Positions 1-8,350 of a stretch of DNA of 64,000 nucleotides are shown piece after piece. Each line of letters opens with the position of its first letter. Position 1 is the stretch's first letter. Source of the DNA: Hirudinaria manillensis (Eukaryota > Annelida > Clitellata > Hirudinida > Hirudinidae); NCBI GenBank assembly GCA_034509925.1, contig CM067529.1, positions 9,768,501 through 9,832,500 on the forward strand, written 5' to 3'. The notes beneath the pieces are model-generated. The model worked only from the letters and a program-made list of their open reading frames with translations. It ran no database searches and was not told the DNA's origin. The position numbers were made by a program, and so were the translations under genes.

Positions 1-319
1 AATCTGCGGCAATCAATAAATCTATCGCTATTTCCGGAGTCGGTTCGAAATCTGGGATTTCATCGCAGTTCTTGTAACGTTCTCTGTGTTCAAAATATGC
101 GCAGACCCACTCAAGGACACGGCCTGAAATCGAATCCAACACGATTTCGTTTATTTCGTCTTCACTTTCCGCTGGGCATTCCAATACAGTTCTGATGAAA
201 TGTGACGAAATAGCGTGTTCCCTCAGAGCATAAAATACTTGTTCATCCGAAGAAACCAATTTTATGTAAAGAGAATTTTCTCCCCTGCAATCATCGTCGT
301 TAGGTGAAGAAGTTGCCAT
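1..319 (-). CDS. Elongin C-like protein, copy 1 (partial, runs off window start)
   Basis: Start codon at 319; 106 codons are visible before the window edge. The fold is the Skp1/BTB-POZ type of elongin C, the adaptor that joins elongin B and a BC-box protein in Cullin-2/5 ubiquitin ligases and in the elongin transcription factor. Family landmarks are visible: YIKLVSSDE near residue 18 (family YVKLISSDG), REHAISS (family REHALTS), GRVLEWVCAYF, and EIAIDLLIAADF at the visible end. The N-terminus is acidic (MATSSPNDDD). The usually near-invariant GPGQFAENETN loop is replaced by ECPAESEDEINE, so this is a fast-evolving paralogue, not the canonical subunit. A second copy lies at 2793-3119. Confidence 0.8.
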   Translation of the reverse strand, partial: MATSSPNDDDCRGENSLYIKLVSSDEQVFYALREHAISSHFIRTVLECPAESEDEINEIVLDSISGRVLEWVCAYFEHRERYKNCDEIPDFEPTPEIAIDLLIAAD

Positions 320-1700
320 GTTAAATTGCCGAATTAAAACTTGCTAGACTTTGGTATTTATGTTTTATTGTACTTAGAATCTACTCCAGAGTTCTAAATC
401 CAAAGACTCTCAAATTGAATTTTATGATCAAATTTTTGAGAAATAAATTTAAATAATTTTATTAGCATTAGAATGCACTTACAGATAAGAAAAGCAGATA
501 GTCCTTTAGTTACTTCAAAGCGCTATACCTAATTGTTTTTATCTCACTGCAAAAAAATTAACATGTTTACAGCTTACGAAGATTTATCCTACAGAACAGC
601 CTGAGGAGTCAATCGATAATTTTCGATTGAGACAAATACGATCGTCATAAGAAGGCTGTGAGAATCCCTCGCAGTCAAAGACGAGGAATCCGCAAGAATA
701 AAAAACGACCATAACATCTGGCTGACCTCTTAAAACGTCAGGAAAGTTGCATAGCCAATATATTGAAAGTCCCACATTTATTGTATTCCTAAAAACAATC
801 TATCTATCATTATCCGTACTGCAAACTTTACCCTGTTCTCAGGTGTCCCAATTCACAGGTTTTACTGTATGTGTAAAATAACTCATATGAAGTACAGATG
901 TTGAACAAAAAGGAAAAAAGTGGCGTATCTAGATTACTTCGGCAGGGGGAAAACTTTGGGAAAGGGGGAAAAATTTAACTCGCGCAGAGTTGGAGCGATG
1001 AAAATGTACGAAAATAATTAAATTTAAAGTTTCAATCTGTTTCGCCAGTCGCCCAGTTTGGAAGTTTGGTCCGTTTTGAATCACTACTATTTCCGACCCA
1101 CTATATCCGCCACTACTAAGATGGATTATCACAGCCTCGTTATTTAAGCCTAAAAATAATTTCTTGTAATTGACCAAAAAATTGAACTTCTTAAAAAAGG
1201 GACCCAATCTCTAGAGCAGGCTGTTTTAGCATTTTGGGAAGACTCGCAAAGCCACAAGGGAGTTTACTATATATTGATACTAGTAGTTGCTCCTATTAGG
1301 CAGGACAGGAATGCGAAAATTGGCCGACCCCTGCTTTAAAGCATCGAATATATTTTTATGGGGAACTTGTTTTTGACCTTGAACTCTTAAAGGATACGTG
1401 GGTCATATAAATTACAATTTTGAATACTTACTTATAAACATAAATAAAGTTGATCAAACTTCATTGTCCACAGTGTAGTTAACGTATTGTTTTAATCCGC
1501 TAGCTAGTAATAATTTAAATAATGCAATTTGTTAAGAATCTCAAAAAGAAAATTACAAGCAAAAAACACTGGCCTATGAAAACAACTTTAAATTAGAAGC
1601 TAATTTTGCAGGCAGCACAAAAAAACTTCGAGGACCGCCCGCGGGTAGGAGACAGATGTTTTAGAACGAAGATTAATGAAAATTAATCTCAAATTTTCAA
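320..1700. other. Intergenic, with a probable transposon end
   Basis: No gene is supported. Short open frames at 584-775 and 929-1207 have no recognisable domain. On the minus strand near 1302-1337 the sequence CAGGGGTCGGCCAA resembles the end of hAT-type nonautonomous elements. The matching partner end was not found. Confidence 0.4.
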
Positions 1701-1884
1701 TAATTATACTTCTTATTTTCAGAAATGTTTGACATGTCTCATTTGAAAAACAGGAAATAAAAAAATTACGATGTCACAGAAGTTTAATTAAGGGCCATGA
1801 ACGAGTATAAATTCATAGGTGGAACATAAAAATGAACTGCAAAACTTAAACGTCTTTGCTTTTGGAGAGATTAAATCATTTTAA
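1700..1884 (+). promoter_or_regulatory. TATA promoter of neuropeptide gene 1
   Basis: GAGTATAAATTC with a TATAAA core at about 1806-1811 lies some 75 bases before the start codon. About 180 bases of this upstream region are recognisably repeated before neuropeptide gene 2 (7820-7996). The repeat includes a conserved TATTTTCAG at about 1714-1722, which could be a splice acceptor for a 5' non-coding exon. Confidence 0.6.
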
Positions 1885-2232
1885 ATGAATTTTTTAAAAC
1901 CGATAGCACTGATGTTTGTAATACTGGCTTCATCGTGTTGCTACGACAATCAAGAATTTTTCGAAGGAAGCTCCTTGAAGAAATTGAATCAGCAAAACAG
2001 GAATGTTCTCCCAATTGGAACTGGTTTCAAAAGTAATCTTCCTCAAAAGCGTGACATTCCAGACACAACGGGCCTTTTCTTTGGAAAAAGAAGCGAAAAC
2101 TATGAACTGCCCGATACAAGTGGTCTCTTCTTCGGCAAAAGAACTCCAAAAAAACCTGATTTGCCAGAAACATCTGGCTTGTTCTTTGGCAAGCGAAGCG
2201 GAATTTATGACATAAATAATAACTTGTATTAA
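1885..2232 (+). CDS. Neuropeptide precursor 1 (GLFF-amide peptides)
   Basis: A 115-aa secreted prohormone. A hydrophobic signal peptide (about residues 1-19, ending ASSCC) is followed by a spacer and three tandem repeats ending GLFFGKR. KR is a prohormone-convertase site and the preceding G is an amidation donor. The predicted products are DIPDTTGLFF-amide, SENYELPDTSGLFF-amide and TPKKPDLPETSGLFF-amide (or PDLPETSGLFF-amide if cut at KK), plus a C-terminal tail SGIYDINNNLY. The first repeat is released by its own upstream KR (LPQKR). The gene has no intron in the coding part, a TATA box upstream and AATAAA at 2282-2287. The architecture is diagnostic of a neuropeptide; I do not recognise the family. 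The C-terminus fits the loose pattern SxLxF-amide of echinoderm SALMFamides, but that is probably convergence. A diverged second copy lies at 7997-8323. Confidence 0.85.
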   Translation: MNFLKPIALMFVILASSCCYDNQEFFEGSSLKKLNQQNRNVLPIGTGFKSNLPQKRDIPDTTGLFFGKRSENYELPDTSGLFFGKRTPKKPDLPETSGLFFGKRSGIYDINNNLY

Positions 2233-2281
2233 ATGTAATGACTTAAATATAAGTTTAATTTTATTTTGAAGTGGTGTCTCA

Positions 2282-2287
2282 AATAAA
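2282..2287 (+). terminator. Poly(A) signal of neuropeptide gene 1
   Basis: AATAAA about 50 bases after the stop codon. Confidence 0.5.
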
Positions 2288-2469
2288 TTACTACAACGGT
2301 CTTTTTTTTATTTAATCAGGCTTTTTAATTCCTCATAAGGTAGGTTAAGTTACGATGGACGGCTTTCTCCGATCTTCTTGCTCTGGTCTCCGAAGAAGTG
2401 GTGAGGATATAACAATTTATATTGCCCGATCATTCGCATTCTGGGTTTCAAAGACAGCTTAAAAATACC

Positions 2470-2570
2470 GTTTTTATGTCTCTGCATTAGAGACCTGCCC
2501 GACCCGGCCGGCTTCAAGATTTAGCAGGACCGTCCGGCCCGATGGATGTGAATGTCTGGCAACGCCCGCT
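2470..2570. repeat. GC-rich dispersed repeat, copy 1
   Basis: A short island rich in CCCGGCC-like words (around GACCTGCCCGACCCGG) in AT-rich surroundings. Similar islands occur at 50710-50830, 51170-51300 and inside the MITE at about 55395-55480, so this looks like one dispersed repeat family, probably a nonautonomous DNA transposon. Ends were not resolved. Confidence 0.4.
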
Positions 2571-2792
2571 CGAATCGTGCATCTCATATATCTTGAATTT
2601 ATCAATTTCTGAGATTTAGAGGTTGAATTGCTATATTGAATTAAAATATGCGGATCTAGCCCACATTCAAGAAGGCAACATATTGAGCATATTGCGAGGT
2701 ATTTGTAAATATTCAGTTATATTTTTAGGCATATCTCAAAAAATGTAATATCGAAAACTGCTTTATTTGCAAACAATGTGATATCTATTGAA

Positions 2793-3119
2793 TTAGCAGC
2801 CAAGAAAATCTGAGGCAGTCAATAAATCGAATGCAATATCGAAAGGCGGTTCGAAATCTGGCTCATCAATGCCCTCGTAACGTTCTTTGTATTCAAAAAA
2901 AGCACAGACCCACTTAAGAACACGGCCTGGAATCGTATCTAATACGATCTCATTTATTTCGTCCTCACTTTCCGCTGGACATTCTAATATGATCCTGATG
3001 TAATTCGACGAAATCGCACGTTTTCTCAGGGCATAAAAAACTTCTTCATCCGAAGAAACCAACTTTATGTATTGAGAATTCGGTCCTCTGCAATCATCGT
3101 CATTAGGAGAAACTGCCAT
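2793..3119 (-). CDS. Elongin C-like protein, copy 2
   Basis: A complete 108-aa elongin C paralogue (usual length about 112). The start at 3119 (MAVSPNDDD) is preferred over the in-frame ATG at 3155 because it matches the start of copy 1 (MATSSPNDDD). Landmarks are YIKLVSSDE, RKRAISS, GRVLKWVCAFFEYKERY and the family C-terminus, here LTASDFLGC instead of LLMAANFLDC. It shares with copy 1 the acidic N-terminus and the ECPAESEDEINE loop, so the two arose by duplication after the paralogue had diverged. It has since changed further: the EIPDFEP of copy 1 has become DEPDFEP. Likely role, from the family, is adaptor in cullin-RING ligases; whether it still binds elongin B cannot be judged. Confidence 0.82.
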   Translation of the reverse strand: MAVSPNDDDCRGPNSQYIKLVSSDEEVFYALRKRAISSNYIRIILECPAESEDEINEIVLDTIPGRVLKWVCAFFEYKERYEGIDEPDFEPPFDIAFDLLTASDFLGC

Positions 3120-3155
3120 AGAAACTGCTAAGTTAATCTTTTCAGGCCTAACCAA

Positions 3156-3673
3156 AAGATGCGCTTAACAGATTGTAACTGAGGCATCAAAACCAAAGAC
3201 CTGCAAAACTTGTAAACTAAAATCATTATTTAAAATATGACTAAACGTTAATTGTTTGAAAGCAACGAATTAATATATTCGACTCCTAAGTAAGTTATTA
3301 AAAATAAACAAATAATGTTGAAATTTCCGAATGAGGGGTCAAACGGTCATTCTTGGTATTATTCTATATTTTAACCTTACTTAAATTAATTTGATTGAAA
3401 ACCACTGTATTTCATACTTCTCCGTTATAGTTTTCCGATTTAGGAATCATCATCAATTTAATATTTAGATTTTTATAGGTTAAGAATATAATTTTAAAGC
3501 AAAACGTAAATCAGCCAATTATTGTGAATATACACTTTGATTTAAACACCTTAACCTCTGCTCCCTGGTCATGTATCTTTTGTGTTAACTTGATTTTTTG
3601 CCTTCAAGAAGATAACTGAGAATTGATATAATTTACTAATGAATTTAAACCGAAGAGATCATTAAACAGAGAA
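3156..3673. other. Intergenic between divergent elongin C copy 2 and NUDT19
   Basis: About 500 bases of AT-rich sequence holding the promoters of two divergently transcribed genes. No clear TATA box or other element was identified. Confidence 0.4.
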
Positions 3674-5142
3674 ATGAACAAATGGAAGAACGCAGCAACT
3701 TTGATGATTGCTATTAGGTCTAACGTCGGACCGCAAATGCATGTGCCGACTCGGTGCGGTGATTACAAGATGTTGGTATTGCGACGGCATAACAAAAACT
3801 CTTTTATGCCGACAAAAATAGTTTTCCCTGGCGGTGTAGTCAGCGAAGCTGACTATTGCAGTGAATGGAAATCATCATTTAAAAGTATATTGGGTAGACA
3901 ATTGAATGACATACATTCTGGTTTAAGCTTGCCCTCACTCGGTTTTCCAATGATTGAAAAAAACACCCATTGGCCAGTGCATCCAGACATTGCTCTACGT
4001 ATTTGTGCCATCAGAGAGACCTTTGAAGAATGTGGAATATTAGTAGCTTTAAACAATAGTCAGGTTAACCTTTGCAGAAAAAATGCCAAGGTTGATTTTA
4101 ATTCTGTGCTTCCAGATGATGCAATTTTGGAGTGGAGGAATAAAGTTTTAAAAAATCCATTTGAATTTATCAGGCTCTGTAACCATTTTGAGGTTGTGCC
4201 AAATATTTGGGCACTCACAGAATGGAACAACTGGCTAACACCAAATAAAGTAGATGTGATAGAAAGCCAAAGATTTGATACAATGTTTTACCTTTGTTGC
4301 TTAGAAGGCAAGACATTTCCAACTATTTTTCCTCACTTGAGTGAGATTGCTGAGGCTTATGTAGGTTCATTCATTACTTGTTTATTCATTATAAGTAATC
4401 AAGATAAGAATCGATTATCAGAACTCTTTTAAATAATGTAATGTATAAATTTTGTTACTTAGAAATGTCTTAAAATACATATACAAAATGTGTGGCTTAG
4501 TCAAGGGAACGTTTAGCATGTGAGGAGACATATCGTCGCATATTTGGTTATTTCTTAAATCTATTTGAATAAAAGTAATAGCAGAAAGATCATTACTTGG
4601 CTCATCATCATCAGTCATTGTCTGATGATATCCCATTCTAGTGGGCATCCCCAGCTGACTTACTGAACAGTGACAAGAGCAGTGCAGAAGCTGATTCAGA
4701 TTTGCCCCCTCCTCAGTTTTATGAAATCACTGAGTTTTCAAGATTGACAACCCTGGATGAGTTAAAATCAGTGGCTTCCAGTAGAAGTTCCTGTGACTGC
4801 AAAGTTCGGTTCCTGCCAGTAAGAATGCCATGCAAAGATGGACACATATTTACTCTTCCAGGCAAGACATTTCAAAATATTTCCTTTTATCTTAGGTATT
4901 GGTCAAATTATAATAACTTTATAATTTAATAATCTTCAATATAAATTTTTTGCTCTCAACTTTAAGGTGATCATCTTTACCCAGAGGACCCAGAAAATTT
5001 TAATGCTAATGAGGCAAGCACTTTGGATATCACAATCAAGGAGGCTAAAGTACTAGATTCAAAACCCAAAAATAGATTTGTTTATCAAGGAGGAAAGATA
5101 TCAGGAAGGAGTTTTGTACAAGACCTAAAAATTAAATCATGA
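3674..5142 (+). CDS. NUDT19: NUDT19-like Nudix hydrolase (3 exons)
   Basis: Coding exons are 3674-4360, 4642-4861 and 4967-5142, giving 360 aa (human NUDT19 is about 375). The family hydrolyses acyl-CoA diphosphates and is typically peroxisomal or mitochondrial. The N-terminal half has VLRRHNKNSFMP and FPGGVVSEAD. The Nudix box core RETFEECGI lies at about residues 114-122, after the long insertion typical of NUDT19. Exon 2 opens with WASPADLL, and exon 3 holds GDHLYPEDPENF, matching the conserved LPGDELYPED end. Intron 1 is GT-AG. Intron 2 begins CAG|GCAAGA and is a GC-AG intron: only this donor joins LPG to DHLYPED in frame. The C-terminus (KIKS) is not a classical peroxisomal targeting signal. 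The gene is divergent to elongin C copy 2 and convergent with CD2BP2. Confidence 0.85.
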
Positions 5143-5768
5143 TTAATATACTTCTTTTGTTTACCATATCTGTTTCTATTTTGGAATCAATATCATATTA
5201 TAGAATTCTTTTACTTTGGAGGCAAGAAATTTACCAAACACTAGTAATTTTTTTACAACCGCAATATTATTACAAGCCACTTGGAGAATGGAACATTGTT
5301 TGCATGAATGTGTTTATGTGTATGGTGACCATTTTCTCTTCAATCCCATACATTTTCTTCTTACCCACATCTTGGACCACCCTGAACCACCAGCAACAAC
5401 GTTTTGTTGATCAGGTCAAAACCGTTTGACTCAACTCATAAACCTACAAACTTATAGAAAACATACTGATATATTCAACTTTTATTTCTTAATTAATCTT
5501 AAGATTCTGTGTGGGTCTAATTCAAGAGTTGAGCCCATAAGGGTGAGAGCAAAGGATCAAGCTAATAGTTTGCAAAACATAAGTAGAATCAATTAATTTA
5601 CTGCAATTAACCAAGTTGTATGAATTTATCTTGAATATCTATTGAATATATAAAAATAATATTCAGAAGTAAGGTCCATGTGCTTTTTTACCTTGCAAAC
5701 TCAAGCAACCTTATTTGGAGTTAGAAACTGTCAATGTGATTTTTATTATGTGGCTTTAACAATGTCCA
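5143..5768. other. Intergenic between convergent NUDT19 and CD2BP2
   Basis: Holds the 3' ends of two convergent genes. The open frames at 5139-5429 (plus) are in the NUDT19 3' region and show no domain. Confidence 0.4.
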
Positions 5769-6888
5769 TTATAAATACAACTCGAAATCAATTCTTTTAG
5801 AACTATAAAATTCTCTATTTTCCTCTGACGATTTCTTAACGAAGACGCCATCTTTGAAGTAACCGTCTTCCTGCCATTGAAGCATTTGCTGGCTGGCGTA
5901 CGGACCGTGAACCTCGGCATCCTGTTCGTTCGTCCATTTGAAGTACCACGATATGTCATCAGAAATGTTTTCCTGAGGCACTGGTTTGGAAGCAGCAGGT
6001 TTTGGATCCTCAGAACCGAATATGTCCACGTCGTCTGCTGCGATGCTGGATTTTGTCTTTTCCGATAGTTTGAAAGAAAGGCTTTCGTAGGTCTCTTGGT
6101 AAATATTGAACATGCCTTGACCAAGCAACTTGTCAGCACAACTAATCAAATCAGAGAGCTGTCGTTTGGATTTTTCAGAGTTCTCTGCTTCTTCTGCAGT
6201 TGGCTTCGGTTCCAGTTTTTGTTTCTTTTTCCTCCAGGCACCCGTGGTTCCACCACTCTTGTCGAGTCGTTTGATTGCCTTGGTCACTGATTCTTTTGGG
6301 AGCAAAATTGTTAACAGTGATTTTATGAGTGAGAGTTCATCAGTCTCTTCCTCATCTTCTTTGGCTTTCTCTTTGGCTTCTCTCTCCTCTTTAAGTTTCA
6401 TTGTCTTCTCCATTTCTTTCACTTGAGACCAGTTGACACCTTCAATCCATTCGTCCCTAATTTCATCCTACAAGTAAAAATCGTCCCACTAGTTCTGTGT
6501 ACCAATTTGAAGTTATTATGGCAAGATTAATTTGCATAACTAGTAATAATGTGAGACACTGCCTTATGATCATAAATTCCTAACTAACTAGATTTGAACT
6601 TACCTTGTTATTTTTAAAAATATACATTCCATTCTCGTCAAAGCTACCCTCTTCCAACTCATTCTTCAAATGAAAGGGTGTGAATCTAACTCCTTCTTCA
6701 ATATCAACTGACCCTTCTTCTTCACCTGAAATTTAACCCAGCCATGCAAATCAAATAAAATGTATTCTAAACAGTTAAAGCAGACTCTACAAACCTTCGA
6801 TTTGTTCGCTTTTCAACATTTTGACATCTTCGACATCTTCTTCATCACTATCCAAAGTATGTTTCCTCTTATGTGAAGGTGATGACAT
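5769..6888 (-). CDS. CD2BP2: CD2BP2-like GYF-domain protein, U5 snRNP 52K (3 exons)
   Basis: Coding exons on the minus strand are 6888-6795, 6725-6604 and 6467-5769, giving 304 aa (human 341). CD2BP2/Lin1 is a U5 snRNP assembly factor that binds proline-rich ligands through a C-terminal GYF domain. The start is MSSPSHKRKH followed by acidic sequence. The conserved GVRFTPFHLKNELEEGSFD and DEWIEGVNWSQ segments span the exon 2/3 junction. A Lys/Glu-rich stretch follows, then the GYF domain near residues 241-300 with WYFKW, HGPYASQQMLQW and DGYF, matching the GYF signature. Introns are short (69 and 136 bases) and GT-AG with consistent phase. Confidence 0.88.
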
Positions 6889-7820
6889 TTTTGTCTAGTT
6901 TGTATTGTAAATAATTTTTCTAAGACAGTTGGTAATTAAAGAACACAAACGGCAATGCCGAGCGTAATTTCAAAACAAAACAAAGATACTTAATTTTTAT
7001 TACTCTACTGCACTAAAACTAAAATTGCAAATTTGTATATCAAATGCGATTCAACCTGCTAAAATTAAAGTCCTAAAAAAATAATTTTTTGGATAAATAA
7101 AAATTAAGTAAAAAGACAATAATAATCAATATCTATTGATAACAATTAATGTGATCTTAGTTATATTCAATACTATTCATATTTTTATTTCGCTAATTTC
7201 GGTTCCAGTTCAGAATGTTCGCAGCAATACACCACCCTAAGGGATAGGGTTAGTGCTATGGTTGGGGTTATCTAAATAACGATAGGAATGAAAGCGATGT
7301 TCAAGACCATGCCTCCCAATCTGAATAACCAGTTCACAAATACTAAGTAGCACACGAAAATTTTTTACGGTCCCTCACCCATGTAATAAGAGAATTCGAA
7401 TTTCAACTTTTCGAGGGAACAAGCATTCACCATTCTCAATAGGGTGGTACATCTTTTGCTTCTTATTATCACTATGTCAAGGAATACGTATACACGGATA
7501 GTAGCTCAACGTCTTACTTAAGGCGGAAGGACCGTCACTCCATTTCCAATAAAATATATATTGTTTCATTCAAAATTCTCACGACTATCTCCAGCAAGGA
7601 ATCAAAGCTTAAGGTAAGAAATGTGCCTTAAGTTGTTAACTCAAATAGAAAGCAGATATGTTTCTAGCACAGACGCTATTTCAGATCGGACTGTGGCTAA
7701 CATCAAAAGAATGGCATAAGCTACCCAATAGTATTCATTCATGGAGTGGGTATGAACGGTGGACTGCATATGAATTTAGTGGTCACAGACCGGGCACATT
7801 TGATCCCAACAATTAATCAT
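6889..7820. other. Intergenic
   Basis: AT-rich, no gene supported. It contains the upstream region of CD2BP2 and, at its right end, the start of the region shared with the promoter of neuropeptide gene 1. Confidence 0.4.
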
Positions 7821-7996
7821 AATAATGCTTCATATTTTCAGAAAAGACTGGCATGTCTCATTCGTAAAACAGGAAATTCAGAAAATTAAGCTGTCACCGA
7901 AATTTAATTGGAAGCCATGGATGAGTATAAATTCGAGAAAATGGAACACAAAAATAACATTGCAAAATATATCTTAGATAGATAAAATCATTTTAA
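7820..7996 (+). promoter_or_regulatory. TATA promoter of neuropeptide gene 2
   Basis: GAGTATAAATTC with its TATAAA core near 7924-7929 lies about 70 bases before the start codon, and TATTTTCAG near 7834-7842. Both are at nearly the same spacing as in gene 1, so the promoter was duplicated together with the coding region. Confidence 0.6.
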
Positions 7997-8323
7997 ATGA
8001 TTTTCTTTAAACCGATAGCGCTGCTCGTTGTAATTCTGGCTTCATCATGTTGCAACGACAATCAAGAATTTTTCGGAGGAAACTTCTTGAAGAGATTGAA
8101 TCAGCAAAACAGGAATGTTCTCCCAATTGGAAGTAGATTTAGAAATAGTAATCTTCCTCACAAAAATGACCTTCCAGACAATACGGACCTTTTCTTTGGA
8201 AAAAGAAGCGAAAACTATGAACTGCCCGATACAAGTGGTCTCTTCTTCGGCAAAAGAAATCCAAAGAAACCTGATTTGCCAGAAACATCTGGCTTGTTCT
8301 TTGGCAAGCGAAGTGGAATTTGA
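7997..8323 (+). CDS. Neuropeptide precursor 2 (GLFF-amide paralogue)
   Basis: A 108-aa duplicate of the precursor at 1885-2232. The signal peptide is changed but still hydrophobic (MIFFKPIALLVVILASSCC). The second and third peptides are unchanged: SENYELPDTSGLFF-amide and PDLPETSGLFF-amide. The first repeat has diverged. Its leading KR site is lost (LPHKN instead of LPQKR) and GLFF has become DLFF, so this copy may not release a short first peptide. The tail is truncated to SGI: a two-base deletion relative to copy 1 brings a TGA forward, while the old tail DINNNLY survives in another frame. AATAAA lies at 8345-8350. Confidence 0.82.
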   Translation: MIFFKPIALLVVILASSCCNDNQEFFGGNFLKRLNQQNRNVLPIGSRFRNSNLPHKNDLPDNTDLFFGKRSENYELPDTSGLFFGKRNPKKPDLPETSGLFFGKRSGI

Positions 8324-8350
8324 CATAAATAATAACTTGTACTAAATAAA

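Noticed and set aside
1885-2232. Reading the neuropeptide repeats as true SALMFamides
   Set aside because: The only support is the loose SxLxF-amide pattern. SALMFamides are known from echinoderms, and nothing else in the window points to one.
3853-4056. Antisense frame within NUDT19
   Set aside because: Shadow of the Nudix coding exon.
7235-7275. Telomere-like string with GGGATAGGGTTAG
   Set aside because: Only two imperfect units; no array and no subtelomeric context.
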